Assembly (NCBI GenBank): GCA_032595675.1 | Contig: JAVQMD010000001.1 | Coordinates: 1,830,640-1,894,639, forward strand | Source of the DNA: Candidatus Electrothrix rattekaaiensis | Lineage (GTDB): Bacteria > Desulfobacterota > Desulfobulbia > Desulfobulbales > Desulfobulbaceae | DNA: 64,000 nt | Reading direction: 5' to 3' | The notes under the pieces: generated by a model | What the model was told of the DNA's origin: nothing | What the model saw: the letters and a program-made list of their open reading frames with translations, nothing else | The model's database searches: none | Shown here: positions 1 through 9,456 of the stretch, one piece after another | Position numbering within the stretch: the stretch's first letter is position 1 | Layout: each line of letters opens with the position of its first letter | Program-made: the position numbers and the translations under genes

Positions 1-3000
1 GTGGCAATCCGCCGTACCATCACCTTGTCTGCCGACGAATCAGCAACCGTGCAGATCATCTCCGGTATCGCGGATACGCAGGAGGCGGCATTGGCCTTGC
101 TTGACAAGTACTGTGACCGGCATTTTGTTGACCGCGCCTTTGAAATGGCATGGTTCCAGAGCCAGGAGGTCTTACGCAACCTGGGCGCAAGCGAAGTCGA
201 TGCACAGTTTTTTGGCCGCCTGGCTGCTTCGGTCATTTACAGCAATGCCCTGCGCCGCGCCGCACCCGGCATCATTGCCCGCAACCGGCTTGGTCAATCT
301 GGACTTTGGCGTTTTGCCATTTCAGGCGATCTACCCATTGTCCTGATATACATCAGCGACATAAAACGCATTGATCTGGTCAAACAGATGCTGCAGGCCC
401 ATGCCTATTGGCGGATGAAGGGCCTGACTGCGGATTTGGTGATAGTGAACGAGGATTTCTCCGGCTACCGGGCGGTTCTGCACGACCGGATCATGGGGCT
501 GATCAACGCTGGCCCGGAAGCGCAAATGTTCGAGAAACCGGGAGGGGTCTTTGTCCGGCGTGCTGATGAACTTTCCGAGGAAGACCGGGTGTTGTTTCAG
601 ACGGTCGCCCGCATAGTCTTTACCGATACCGCCGAGACCTTGGCCGAACAGATGGATCGCCGTGTATCGCCCAAGCGTGTGCCGGATAATCTGGTGCCCT
701 TACAGCAACCCGCAGCTGAGATTGTTTATCCGCTGTCAGCACGCGAACGCATTTTCTCCAACGGTCTTGGGGGCTTCACACCCGACGGCCACGAATACAT
801 TATCACCCTTGAACCTGGTCAGAATACGCCGGCACCGTGGGTCAATGTCATTGCCAGCCCGCATATCGGCACCGTGGTCAGCGAGAGCGGCAGTGCCTAT
901 ACCTGGGTGGAAAACGCCCACGAATTTCGCTTGACCACCTGGCACAACGACCCTCTCTGCGACAGCAGCGGCGAGGCATTCTACATCCGGGACGAAGAAA
1001 CAGGGGCATTCTGGTCACCGACACCCTTGCCCGCCTGCGGTCGGTCCGGGTATGTCTGCCGACACGGCTTCGGGTACAGTATATTCGAGCATGAGGAAGC
1101 CGGTATTTCCTCGGAGCTGTCCACCTACGTTGCAATGGACGCTCCGGTGAAGTTTGCGGTCATAAAGCTTCGCAATACTTCAAATCGTCCACGTCAATTA
1201 TCACTGACCGGTTATTGGGAACTGGTGCTTGGTGAATGGCGACACGCTAATATGATGCACATTGTTACTGAGACAGATCCGCACAGCGGGGCGTTGTTTG
1301 CCCGTAATGCATACGGTCGCGAATGCGGTAATCGGGTCGTCTTTGTGCAGATCAGTGAGCTTGAGCGTGCAGTGACTGGAAACCGTACAGGGTTCATTGG
1401 CCGTAACGGCACACTGGCCAACCCGGCGGCTATGCGCCGCAAGCGTTTGTCCGGCAGGACAGGGGCTGGTTTTGATCCCTGTGCCGCGATGCAGACCCGG
1501 ATCGAACTGGCCCAAGGCCAGGAGCGCGAGATCGTCTTCATCTTCGGGGCAGCCCAACACACCGACGAAGCACAGCATTTCATCCAGCGATTCAGCGGCT
1601 CAGCCGGTGCTCGGCTGGCATTGGAATCAGTGTGGGAATACTGGAACCACACCTTGGGCGCGGTGAACGTAGACACACCTGATCCCGCCTTGAACGTACT
1701 GGCCAATGGCTGGCTGATCTATCAAACACTGTCCAGCAGGCTCTGGGGCCGGAGCGGATATTATCAGTCCGGCGGGGCCTACGGTTTTCGCGATCAATTG
1801 CAGGACACTATGGCCTTGGTCCATACGACACCCTGGCTCGCCCGGGAGCAGTTGATCCGTTGCGCTGAACGCCAGTTCCTTCAGGGGGATGTGCAGCACT
1901 GGTGGCATCCACCCAACGGACAAGGGGTACGCACCCATTTTTCCGATGACTACCTGTGGCTGCCCTATGCAACCTGTCGTTATGTGCTGGCGACCGGCGA
2001 CACAGGGGTACTTGACGAGTCAGTCCATTTCCTGGAAGGTCGCGAGTTGAATCCGAAAGAAGAGGCTCATTTCGACTGTCCGCAACGCTCGGCTGAAAAG
2101 GCAAGTCTCTATGAGCATTGTGTCCGTGCAATCAAACATGGCTTACGCTTTGGTGAACATCAATTACCGCTGATGGGCTGCGGCGACTGGAACGATGGCA
2201 TGAATCTCGTTGGTCGTGACGGCAAAGGAGAGAGTGTTTGGCTGGGCTGGTTTCTGTACCACAACCTGCGGCTGTTCGCCGATCTGGCGCGTGGCCGAAA
2301 TGACAAAGACTTTGCCGATATGTGCAAAGGGCAGGCATCACAACTGCTCACCAACATCGAGGCCAATGCCTGGGATGGCGACTGGTATCGGCGTGCCTAT
2401 TTCGATGACGGCACCCCCTTGGGCTCGTCTGCCAACGACGAATGCCAGATTGATTCCATCAGCCAAAGCTGGGCTGTCATTTCCGGTGGCGGCGACCCAA
2501 TCCGAACCCGTCAGTCCATGAAGGCGGTGGATAAACATCTGGTGCGGCGCGATGCCCGGTTAATCCAGCTGCTGGCCCCGCCCCTGGACACGTCGGACCT
2601 TGAGCCCGGTTATATCAAAGGGTACGTGCCCGGCGTCCGCGAGAACGGCGGCCAATATACCCATGCCGCAATCTGGACCACAATGGCCTTTGCCATGATG
2701 GGGGACAGGAAACGGGCCTGGGAATTATTCGCCATGATCAATCCGGTCAACCACGGCAGCGGGCTTGCAGAAATCGAACGCTATAAGGTCGAGCCCTACG
2801 TTATGTGTGCAGATATTTACGGTGCGTCACCACACACCGGACGAGGCGGCTGGACCTGGTATACCGGGGCGGCAGGCTGGATGTACCGGCTGACCGTGGA
2901 AACACTCCTGGGGCTGCAACTTGAAGGGGATCGCCTGCTCATTGCACCGTGTATCCCGGACCATTGGGAGTCGTATAAAATCCACTACCGTTATCGTGAG

Positions 3001-3204
3001 ACGGTTTATCACATCACCATAAAGAGCGTGAAGAGCGTGGATGAAAAGTCGGAGGAGCAGGTAGTTCAGATGATTCAGGTAACAGCAGACGGAGTCGTTG
3101 TGGAGAACGCGGGACAACGGCAAGGTATAATTCCTCTTGTGGACGACCACCAGGAGCATCACGTCGAGGTGACTGTGGGGAGCGGACATCTCAACAGCGA
3201 ATGA
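1..3204 (+). CDS. ndvB: Cyclic beta-glucan synthase (NdvB/ChvB-like), C-terminal part; 5' partial
   Basis: This is the C-terminal third of a cyclic beta-1,2-glucan synthase, an inner-membrane enzyme that makes periplasmic glucans. The reading frame is open from the first base and its N-terminus matches the middle of NdvB proteins (the VDRAFE..W..SQ..L, RNRLGQSGLW and SGDLPI blocks), so the glycosyltransferase and membrane part should lie upstream of the window. Full-length family members are about 2,800 residues; 1,067 are visible. Residues 230-1060 form the GH94-like phosphorylase domain that controls chain length. It carries YGFRDQLQD near residue 590, the catalytic-acid block GDWNDGMN near 727-734, and GRGGWTWYTGAAGWMYR near 945. 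The GTG at base 1 is probably just an internal Val codon. The family call is firm; the exact glucan linkage is inferred. Confidence 0.9.
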   Translation: MAIRRTITLSADESATVQIISGIADTQEAALALLDKYCDRHFVDRAFEMAWFQSQEVLRNLGASEVDAQFFGRLAASVIYSNALRRAAPGIIARNRLGQSGLWRFAISGDLPIVLIYISDIKRIDLVKQMLQAHAYWRMKGLTADLVIVNEDFSGYRAVLHDRIMGLINAGPEAQMFEKPGGVFVRRADELSEEDRVLFQTVARIVFTDTAETLAEQMDRRVSPKRVPDNLVPLQQPAAEIVYPLSARERIFSNGLGGFTPDGHEYIITLEPGQNTPAPWVNVIASPHIGTVVSESGSAYTWVENAHEFRLTTWHNDPLCDSSGEAFYIRDEETGAFWSPTPLPACGRSGYVCRHGFGYSIFEHEEAGISSELSTYVAMDAPVKFAVIKLRNTSNRPRQLSLTGYWELVLGEWRHANMMHIVTETDPHSGALFARNAYGRECGNRVVFVQISELERAVTGNRTGFIGRNGTLANPAAMRRKRLSGRTGAGFDPCAAMQTRIELAQGQEREIVFIFGAAQHTDEAQHFIQRFSGSAGARLALESVWEYWNHTLGAVNVDTPDPALNVLANGWLIYQTLSSRLWGRSGYYQSGGAYGFRDQLQDTMALVHTTPWLAREQLIRCAERQFLQGDVQHWWHPPNGQGVRTHFSDDYLWLPYATCRYVLATGDTGVLDESVHFLEGRELNPKEEAHFDCPQRSAEKASLYEHCVRAIKHGLRFGEHQLPLMGCGDWNDGMNLVGRDGKGESVWLGWFLYHNLRLFADLARGRNDKDFADMCKGQASQLLTNIEANAWDGDWYRRAYFDDGTPLGSSANDECQIDSISQSWAVISGGGDPIRTRQSMKAVDKHLVRRDARLIQLLAPPLDTSDLEPGYIKGYVPGVRENGGQYTHAAIWTTMAFAMMGDRKRAWELFAMINPVNHGSGLAEIERYKVEPYVMCADIYGASPHTGRGGWTWYTGAAGWMYRLTVETLLGLQLEGDRLLIAPCIPDHWESYKIHYRYRETVYHITIKSVKSVDEKSEEQVVQMIQVTADGVVVENAGQRQGIIPLVDDHQEHHVEVTVGSGHLNSE

Positions 3205-3437
3205 TCAGGTTGATCCCCTTTTTCCCCTCGGATGGGTACCTACCAACGTTTCTGATGGGTACCCTCCAGTTTTCCCCCTCCTTCCCCTTCAGTTTCAAAC
3301 CGCACGCCCGGAGAATCTACAGGTCGCCCTGAGCGGGTCATTGAGCAATTATCCTATTGAAAAAACTCGCCGGACTGGTATGCTGATTTTTTAGGTGCCG
3401 GTGCGGACGGATTGCACGGCACTTTTGAGGTTGCCGT

Positions 3438-5651
3438 ATGCAGGGGCAAAAGATTTTTTGCTCCTATGCCACAAATAATGCAGGTGCGCAGGCCATGATG
3501 AATGAAGAACTGCTGATAAGGATACGAGGTGCTAAGGCAAGCGGGGCGACGGAGCTTGATCTGCGTAATCAGAGACTCACCGCACTAATGCCGGAAATCG
3601 GCCAGCTCACAAACCTGACTGAGCTTTACCTCACTGGCAACCGGTTGAGCACCCTGCCGCCGGAGATTGGTCAGCTCAGGAATCTACAAAAGCTTCACCT
3701 CTGGGGTAATAAACTCACCACCCTGCCGCCTGAGCTATTCCGGCTAGTCAATCTGATTTATCTTGACCTCCGCAACAACCAGCTCACTGCCCTGCCGCTG
3801 GAGCTGTTCCAACTCACCAACCTAACTTGGCTTGACCTCAGCCACAACCAGCTCACCACACTGCTGTCGGAAATCGGCCAGCTTACAAACCTGACTTGGC
3901 TTGACCTTGGTGATAACCAGCTCAACACCCTGCCGCTGGAAATCTGTCAGCTTACCAAGCTGGAAAGACTTTGGCTTGACGACAACCCCCTCACTACCCC
4001 GCCGCCTGAGATTGTCAAGCAGGGCATTGATACCATCCACCAGTATTTCGCCGAGCTGGAAAAGAGCAATCGCCCCCTCAACGAGGTAAAGATTCTCCTC
4101 GTCGGTGATGGCGCAGCAGGCAAGACTTCGCTGGTCAAGCAGCTCCTCGGCGAGGTATTTGACAAAGATGAAGACACCACGCATGGTATCAACATCCGGG
4201 GCTGGGATGTGGAGGCAGGCGGCACACCGATCAAGGTCAACATCTGGGACTTTGGCGGGCAGGAGATCATGCACGCCACGCACCAGTTCTTCCTGTCCAA
4301 GCGTAGCCTGTACGTTCTCGTGCTTGATGGCCGCAAGGACGAGCGGGCTGAATACTGGCTCCAGCACATTGAGAGCTTTGGCGATGATTCGCCGGTCTTG
4401 GTCGTACTCAACAAGCAGGACAGCAACCCCTCGTTCGACCTCAACCGTCCTTTCCTGCAAGAAAAATACAAAGGCATCCGCAGCTTCTTCCACACCTCTT
4501 GCGCTGACGGCAGGGGTATTGACCAGTTCAAAGAAGCACTCATAGACGAGCTGGGCAAGGTGCCGATGATCGGCATCCGCTGGCCGCAGAGCTGGTTTCA
4601 GATCAAGCAGCGCATCGAAGGGATGCAGTGTCCCTACATCAGCCGCGAAGAGTACGGCGACCTGTGCGCAGAGGCGGGCTTGGCCGGGGATGACAGCCGC
4701 GAGACGCTGGTGGATTTCCTCCATGATCTCGGCGTGGCCGTGCATTTCAAGGGGCTTGCCCTGAAGGCCATGCACATACTTGATCCGGTCTGGGTCACCA
4801 ATGCAGTCTATAAGATCATCAATGCCGAGGAGATGGCGGACAGCAAGGGCATCCTGCACGAAGAATGCCTGGACAGCATCCTGAAGCAGTGCCACGGGGA
4901 CAAGCACTGCTACCCGGCCCACACGCATGTTTATCTGCTGGAGCTGATGAAGAAGTTTGAGCTGTGCTACCCTGCTGGCACGGAGGCCGTGCTTATCCCC
5001 CAACTCCTGCCGGTGCCGGAGCCGGAATTCACCTTTGACTACAGCAATGCACTGGGCTTTGTCCTCCATTATCAAAGCTTTCTGCCGCCGTCGGCCTTTC
5101 CCCGCTTTATGGTCAAAGTGCATCAGAGCATCAAGCCAGGTCTCTGCTGGCGCACCGGTGCGGTGCTGTACGACAAGGAGAGCGGCAGCGAGGCGGTGGT
5201 CAAGGCGGATACCGAGGCCCGGCGCATTTATCTCCGGGTGAATGGCCCACGCCGCAAAGAGTTTCTCAGCTTCCTCTGGTTCTCGTTGCGGGAGATCAAC
5301 AGCAGCTTTGAAAAGCTGGCCGTGAGCGAGCGCATCCCCATGCCGGATGCTCCGCATATCACCGCTGATTACCAGACCCTGCTCAACTGCCTGAAGGAGG
5401 GTATAGAGAAATATATGCCTGACGGTGCAGCGAAGTCCTATAATGTGAAGGAGCTGCTTGGCTTGGTGGAGCTGGCAGGAGAAGATGAGATGCGTCAACT
5501 GATGCGCAAGATAGAGACCCGCCTTGACGGGAAGGAGTCCGCAGCAGAGACGGTCAATCACCTTATCGAGATGAAGCCGAATTTCTTCGGTATGGGCTTC
5601 AACCTGAACGAGCTGTTCACCCGCATACTTGGCAAAAAGAAGCAGAGGTAG
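3438..5651 (+). CDS. Roco-family protein: leucine-rich repeats, Roc GTPase and COR domain
   Basis: This is a bacterial Roco protein. Residues about 35-195 hold six or seven 23-residue leucine-rich repeats of the LTxLPxEIxQLTNLTxLxL type. The Roc GTPase (about 213-370) has a P-loop GDGAAGKTS near 225, a switch threonine (TTHGI), DFGGQE near 271 and NKQD near 325, so all nucleotide-binding motifs look intact. Residues about 375-640 resemble COR, the dimerisation device. No kinase or other effector follows, only a short helical tail. The ATG at 3438 is preceded by GAGG seven bases upstream; the alternative MM pair at 3495/3498 has no comparable site. The TAG stop lies inside a 28-nt palindrome. 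Roco proteins act as GTP-driven signalling switches; the partner here is unknown. The long antisense frame opposite it is a compositional shadow. Confidence 0.9.
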   Translation: MQGQKIFCSYATNNAGAQAMMNEELLIRIRGAKASGATELDLRNQRLTALMPEIGQLTNLTELYLTGNRLSTLPPEIGQLRNLQKLHLWGNKLTTLPPELFRLVNLIYLDLRNNQLTALPLELFQLTNLTWLDLSHNQLTTLLSEIGQLTNLTWLDLGDNQLNTLPLEICQLTKLERLWLDDNPLTTPPPEIVKQGIDTIHQYFAELEKSNRPLNEVKILLVGDGAAGKTSLVKQLLGEVFDKDEDTTHGINIRGWDVEAGGTPIKVNIWDFGGQEIMHATHQFFLSKRSLYVLVLDGRKDERAEYWLQHIESFGDDSPVLVVLNKQDSNPSFDLNRPFLQEKYKGIRSFFHTSCADGRGIDQFKEALIDELGKVPMIGIRWPQSWFQIKQRIEGMQCPYISREEYGDLCAEAGLAGDDSRETLVDFLHDLGVAVHFKGLALKAMHILDPVWVTNAVYKIINAEEMADSKGILHEECLDSILKQCHGDKHCYPAHTHVYLLELMKKFELCYPAGTEAVLIPQLLPVPEPEFTFDYSNALGFVLHYQSFLPPSAFPRFMVKVHQSIKPGLCWRTGAVLYDKESGSEAVVKADTEARRIYLRVNGPRRKEFLSFLWFSLREINSSFEKLAVSERIPMPDAPHITADYQTLLNCLKEGIEKYMPDGAAKSYNVKELLGLVELAGEDEMRQLMRKIETRLDGKESAAETVNHLIEMKPNFFGMGFNLNELFTRILGKKKQR

Positions 5652-5675
5652 GGGCACTGCATGTCGTGCCCCTGC
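5648..5675. repeat. 28-nt dispersed palindrome, degenerate copy
   Basis: This is an imperfect palindrome of the GTAGGGGCAC...GTGCCCCT(A/G)C type. Its first TAG is the stop codon of the Roco gene. It belongs to the same family as the elements at 10966, 11003, 22733 and 27281. As RNA it would fold into a stable hairpin at the end of the Roco mRNA, so it may stabilise or terminate the transcript. Confidence 0.7.
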
Positions 5676-5786
5676 GCAGCAAAACAGCCGGGTCTGGTGG
5701 CAAAGGGTCTGTGCGAACTATCTTCGGGGATGCACCATTAACTCTGTTTAATTATACAGATAACCCTTTTTATTTTCCTAGGCAAT

Positions 5787-7271
5787 ATGGAACAGAGCGA
5801 GCAACGCATGATATCTTCCGAAATCCGTTATCGGCGGCTTTTTGAAGCGGCCAGAGACGGCATCCTGATCCTTGATGCCGAGACCGGCAAGATTGCGGAT
5901 GTGAATCCCTTTTTGAACGAAATGCTGGGGTATTCCCGTGAAGATTTCTTAGGAAAAAATCTTTGGGAGATAGGTGCGTTCAAAGATATTGACGCATCAA
6001 AGGCCGCGTTTTCCGAACTCAAGCAGAAAAGGTATGTCCGCTATAATGATCTGCCGCTGGAGACCAAAGACGGACGGCTGATTGCGGTGGAGTTTGTCAG
6101 CAATATTTATCAGGCTGGTCAGGATGAAGTGATTCAATGCAACATCCGCGACATTACCGAACGGAAACGGATCGAAACAGCGTTGCAAAAAGCCGGTACC
6201 GAACTGGAGCAGCGGGTAGAAGAGCGGACGACTGAACTTCAGACGGCTCTGGCGGAAATCAGCGTCTTGAAAGAACAGGTTGAGGCAGAGAATCTTTTCT
6301 TCCGCCGGGAATTGCGGATGAAGTATCAATGCAACCGCATTATCGGACAAAGCAGCGGTCTCAGCGATATCCTCCGTATGGCCGAGCAGGTGGCACCCGG
6401 CAACACCACGGTGCTGATCCTTGGTGAGACCGGCACCGGTAAAGGACTGATCGCCGCCGCTATTCACGATATGAGTCCGCGCCGAGAACGTCCGCTGATC
6501 ACGGTCAACTGCGCAGCCCTGCCAAGCAATTTGATCGAAAGTGAACTGTTCGGGCGTGAGAAAGGAGCATACACCGGGGCTGATACCAAGCAGTTGGGCC
6601 GCTTTGAAATTGCCGACAGCTCCACCCTTTGCCTGGATGAGATCGGCGAACTGCCGCTTGAACTGCAAGCAAAACTGCTCCGAGTCATCCAGCATAACGA
6701 GTTTGAACGGCTGGGATCGTCCCGTACTGTCAAAGTGGATGTGCGAATCATAGCTACCACCAACCGCAATCTTGAGGAAGAGACCAGCCTGGGAAGGTTC
6801 CGCCAGGACCTGTACTATCGGCTCAACGTGTTCCCCCTCACAGTGCCACCCCTGCGCCAGCGCAAAGAAGACATTCCTATGCTGGCCCATGCCTTTGTCG
6901 AGCGGTATGCTAAAAAGCTGGGAAAAAACATCACCTCCATCCGCAAAGAAACGATCAGGGCCTTGCAGGAGTACCCTTGGCCGGGCAACATCCGGGAGCT
7001 GGAAGGTGTCATTGAACGGGCAGTGATTCTCTGCTCTGGCCCGGTGCTGTATCTGACCGATGAGCTGAAAATTCTCTCTCCCGTTCCCCCTGTTACATCG
7101 TTTTATGAACGGACGCTGGAAGAGACGGAACGGCATCAAATTATGAAAATCCTTTCTGAAACCAGATGGCGCATTGAAGGCAAGGACGGTGCCGCTGTGA
7201 TCCTTGGCATCAACGCCAGCACCTTGCGGGCACGGATGCACAAGCTCGGTATCTGCCGCCCTCAAACCTGA
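5787..7271 (+). CDS. Sigma-54-dependent transcriptional activator with PAS sensor domain
   Basis: This is a bacterial enhancer-binding protein that remodels sigma-54 RNA polymerase. Residues about 10-130 form a PAS/PAC sensor (ILDAETGKIADVNP, then the NIRDITERKR end). A coiled coil follows (about 130-175). The AAA+ domain (about 185-425) has Walker A GETGTGKG near 212, the sigma-54 contact loop as GAYTGA near 261, Walker B LDEIGEL near 283 and the WPGNIRELE block. The C-terminus is a Fis-type helix-turn-helix (about 450-490). There is no receiver domain, so control should come through the PAS ligand rather than phosphorylation. The ATG at 5787 is used; another in-frame ATG lies at 5808. A candidate sigma-54 promoter about 220 bases downstream of the stop makes the neighbouring small membrane proteins plausible targets (inference). 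Confidence 0.9.
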   Translation: MEQSEQRMISSEIRYRRLFEAARDGILILDAETGKIADVNPFLNEMLGYSREDFLGKNLWEIGAFKDIDASKAAFSELKQKRYVRYNDLPLETKDGRLIAVEFVSNIYQAGQDEVIQCNIRDITERKRIETALQKAGTELEQRVEERTTELQTALAEISVLKEQVEAENLFFRRELRMKYQCNRIIGQSSGLSDILRMAEQVAPGNTTVLILGETGTGKGLIAAAIHDMSPRRERPLITVNCAALPSNLIESELFGREKGAYTGADTKQLGRFEIADSSTLCLDEIGELPLELQAKLLRVIQHNEFERLGSSRTVKVDVRIIATTNRNLEEETSLGRFRQDLYYRLNVFPLTVPPLRQRKEDIPMLAHAFVERYAKKLGKNITSIRKETIRALQEYPWPGNIRELEGVIERAVILCSGPVLYLTDELKILSPVPPVTSFYERTLEETERHQIMKILSETRWRIEGKDGAAVILGINASTLRARMHKLGICRPQT

Positions 7272-7318
7272 CCATCCGCTTCTCAGCACCGCCTGATTCG
7301 CTCTCCTCCATCCCCTCT

Positions 7319-7360
7319 TCTCCATCACCCCTTCTCTATCACCTCTTCTCTATCACCTCT
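7319..7360. repeat. Tandem 14-bp pyrimidine-rich repeats
   Basis: Two perfect tandem copies of a 14-bp unit (TCTCTATCACCTCT) occupy 7333-7360, and a degenerate third copy precedes them. They lie in the 328-base gene-free stretch after the sigma-54 activator gene. This could be an upstream activator-binding tract for the promoter at 7492, but spacing alone does not prove it. Confidence 0.5.
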
Positions 7361-7491
7361 TGGCCTTGGCCCTCAACATGCCGAGGTTTTCAGCCAAATA
7401 TTGAGGCTGGCACCATCGCAGTATTATCTTTTCCTCATCCAATCGCTTCGCAACTTGTTGCTGTTAAGTGTTTGTTATTTGTTTGGCAAGC

Positions 7492-7507
7492 TGGCCAGCA
7501 GATTGCA
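7492..7507 (+). promoter_or_regulatory. Candidate sigma-54 (-24/-12) promoter
   Basis: TGGC is followed by seven bases and then TTGCA, which gives the diagnostic GG-N10-GC spacing of sigma-54 promoters. Transcription would start near 7519, about 80 bases before the small membrane-protein gene at 7600. A sigma-54 activator gene lies directly upstream. The non-consensus bases are inside the seven-base spacer (CA instead of AC). Confidence 0.55.
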
Positions 7508-7599
7508 GTAATAGTTAGCAACAGGGTAGCCTTTTTCTTTCGCGGTATTTTCCAACATACGTGCGGTTACCCGGTACCTTTAATAGTTGAGGAGATGAT

Positions 7600-7728
7600 A
7601 TGAACGCAAAAAACAATCTATGGGAATTCAAAGACAAAGATCATATGGTTTTAGAAATATTACTATTTGCAGCGCAGATAATTATAGTAATATTTCTTTT
7701 GAACGCATCTATAGAGATACTCAGGTAA
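7600..7728 (+). CDS. Small single-span membrane protein, 42 aa
   Basis: This short open frame begins with ATG at 7600 and has a strong ribosome-binding site (GAGGAG, about five bases upstream). It encodes a charged N-terminus (about 16 residues with WEFKDKDH), then one hydrophobic helix of about 22 residues (LEILLFAAQIIIVIFLL) and a short tail. I do not recognise the family. It is the first gene after the candidate sigma-54 promoter and is followed 70 bases later by another small membrane protein. A stress-type envelope role like that of small Psp proteins is possible but only by analogy. Confidence 0.55.
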   Translation: MNAKNNLWEFKDKDHMVLEILLFAAQIIIVIFLLNASIEILR

Positions 7729-7798
7729 TACCGTGATAAAAATACGTTGGACAGCATGATCGTCCACGTCAACAAGTAGGAACTACAGGGAACGAATA

Positions 7799-7999
7799 AT
7801 GAAGTGGACAAGTGTTTACCTTATTGGCTATATCATTTTAATCGGAGGCATTGTCGCTGCACTTCGGAAATTGGGCGTCATATCGAGTATCGGCATAGGA
7901 TGGACCGTAATCGGAATGGTTATCCTTATAGGTATCGGCGTGATGCTTGCTGTTTCTCAGAGCGGCAGCAAAAGAAATATCACTATCGACAAAGAATAA
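7799..7999 (+). CDS. Small two-span membrane protein, 66 aa
   Basis: The predicted protein has two hydrophobic helices (about residues 5-22 and 31-52) separated by a short basic turn, and a polar C-terminus. The ATG is preceded by AGGGAA eight bases upstream. I do not recognise the family. It probably shares a transcript with the 42-residue membrane protein at 7600 and hence the candidate sigma-54 promoter. Confidence 0.65.
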   Translation: MKWTSVYLIGYIILIGGIVAALRKLGVISSIGIGWTVIGMVILIGIGVMLAVSQSGSKRNITIDKE

Positions 8000-8133
8000 T
8001 TTCGTTTAATGTAAACATAGTCTCAGGAGATATACGCCTGTAAAATGGTTGACGTGTACCGGTCATCTTTGTTATAGCAGAAGCAGGATAGCTCTTATCA
8101 TTTAAGGCAGTTTCACCTCTTCAGAAAGAACAC

Positions 8134-9456
8134 ATGACCCAACGAGCAACAACCATTGCCGATGCCTACCAAGCCTGCAACCCGGACAAGCCCTTGCAGC
8201 CCGATGACGACCGTTATGTTGATCTCTCGGCAAGCCGGGGAATGCGGCATATTGCCGAACTCATCACCTGGAAGATACAGAACAGCGGTACTGATGCGCA
8301 AAACAAGCGGCTCTTCACCGGTCACCGGGGTTCCGGCAAGACTACCGAACTGTTGCGCCTGCAAAGGGAGCTGGAGAGGAACGCCTTTTTCACGATCTAC
8401 TTAGATACGGAAAAGCTTCTTGATCTGGGCAATCTTAGTTATCTCGACGTCTTGGTGGCAATTGCCGAGCAGACGGAGCGGGATCTGCGCAACAAGCATA
8501 TCCCTCTGTCGAATACCCTGCTGGAGGATCTTTCCGGCTGGTTCAGCGATCATATTGTCGAGAAGACCCAGGTCAGCGAACTGCAAGCTACTGTTGAGAC
8601 CAGTGCCGAGGCAGGCGCGGCCATCCCCTTCTTTGCCAAACTCCTCGCTCGGATCACGGCCAACTTCAAGACCGGAAGCACGCACCGGGAGACCATCAGA
8701 ACCCAACTCAACCGAAACCTGAGTGTGTTCATAGACAAGCTCAATCTCCTGATCAGCACGGCCCGCAACGCGGTGCAGCAGAAAGGCTTCACGGATCTCG
8801 TCCTGATCGTGGACGGCATGGAGAAGATGCGCTACGAGCTGTACAAAGACGGCGAATCCACCCACAGCGAGATGTTTGTCCGCCACGCCGAGCAGCTTTG
8901 CGCACCGGAATGCCATATCATCTATACCGTGCCGGTCTCGCTTCCGTATCAGCGCAACCTGATGACGGACTTTGAGATCACCGTCCTGCCCATGGTCAGG
9001 TTGGACAAGGAGGGCATTGCCAGTCTGGTGCAAATCATCGAGCGGCGGGTGGACACTGCCATGCTGTTCAGCGGGCCGGAGCTGGTGAAGCACCTTGTCC
9101 TGGCCAGCGGCGGTGCGGTGCGCGATCTTATGCACCTGATGCGCATGGCGATGGAGGCGAGAACTGCCCCGCTGGATGCAGCCGATGCGGAGCGTGCCGT
9201 CTCCGATCTGCGGAAGATATACACCCGCCTCATCCGCGAAAGTGATCTTGCCCTGTTCCAGCAAATCGCCCGTACCCGTCTCATTCAGGGTGGCGATGAA
9301 CAGGCAGGCCGTCTCTTAGACCTGCGATTGGTGCTGGAATATCAGAACGGCGATCCGTGGGCCGATCTTCACCCGGTTGTCCGCCAAATACCCTGGGTCA
9401 AGGCTGCCTTGGCTGCTGATACCGATGGTGCAGATGAGAGCGATGATGGAGCCTGA
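8134..9456 (+). CDS. P-loop ATPase (AAA/STAND-like), first of an ATPase-TPR pair
   Basis: This is a 440-residue P-loop NTPase. Walker A is GHRGSGKTT at residues 63-71. The Walker B region is LVLIVDGMEKM near 223-232. A basic/hydrophobic segment (TVPVSLPYQRN) and a helical region follow, as in AAA/STAND ATPases. No effector domain is visible. The stop overlaps the start of the downstream TPR gene, so the two are translationally coupled and probably work together. A role as a nucleotide-switch signalling or conflict-system ATPase is inferred from architecture; no specific family name can be assigned. Confidence 0.7.
   Translation: MTQRATTIADAYQACNPDKPLQPDDDRYVDLSASRGMRHIAELITWKIQNSGTDAQNKRLFTGHRGSGKTTELLRLQRELERNAFFTIYLDTEKLLDLGNLSYLDVLVAIAEQTERDLRNKHIPLSNTLLEDLSGWFSDHIVEKTQVSELQATVETSAEAGAAIPFFAKLLARITANFKTGSTHRETIRTQLNRNLSVFIDKLNLLISTARNAVQQKGFTDLVLIVDGMEKMRYELYKDGESTHSEMFVRHAEQLCAPECHIIYTVPVSLPYQRNLMTDFEITVLPMVRLDKEGIASLVQIIERRVDTAMLFSGPELVKHLVLASGGAVRDLMHLMRMAMEARTAPLDAADAERAVSDLRKIYTRLIRESDLALFQQIARTRLIQGGDEQAGRLLDLRLVLEYQNGDPWADLHPVVRQIPWVKAALAADTDGADESDDGA

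Noticed and set aside
3822-5657. A 611-codon open frame antisense to the Roco gene
   Set aside because: It mirrors codon periodicity of the Roco gene, has no recognisable domain, and the LRR and GTPase motifs prove the plus strand.
7409-7424. TGGCACCATCGCAGTA as a sigma-54 promoter
   Set aside because: The -12 element is not TTGC; the site at 7492 fits far better.
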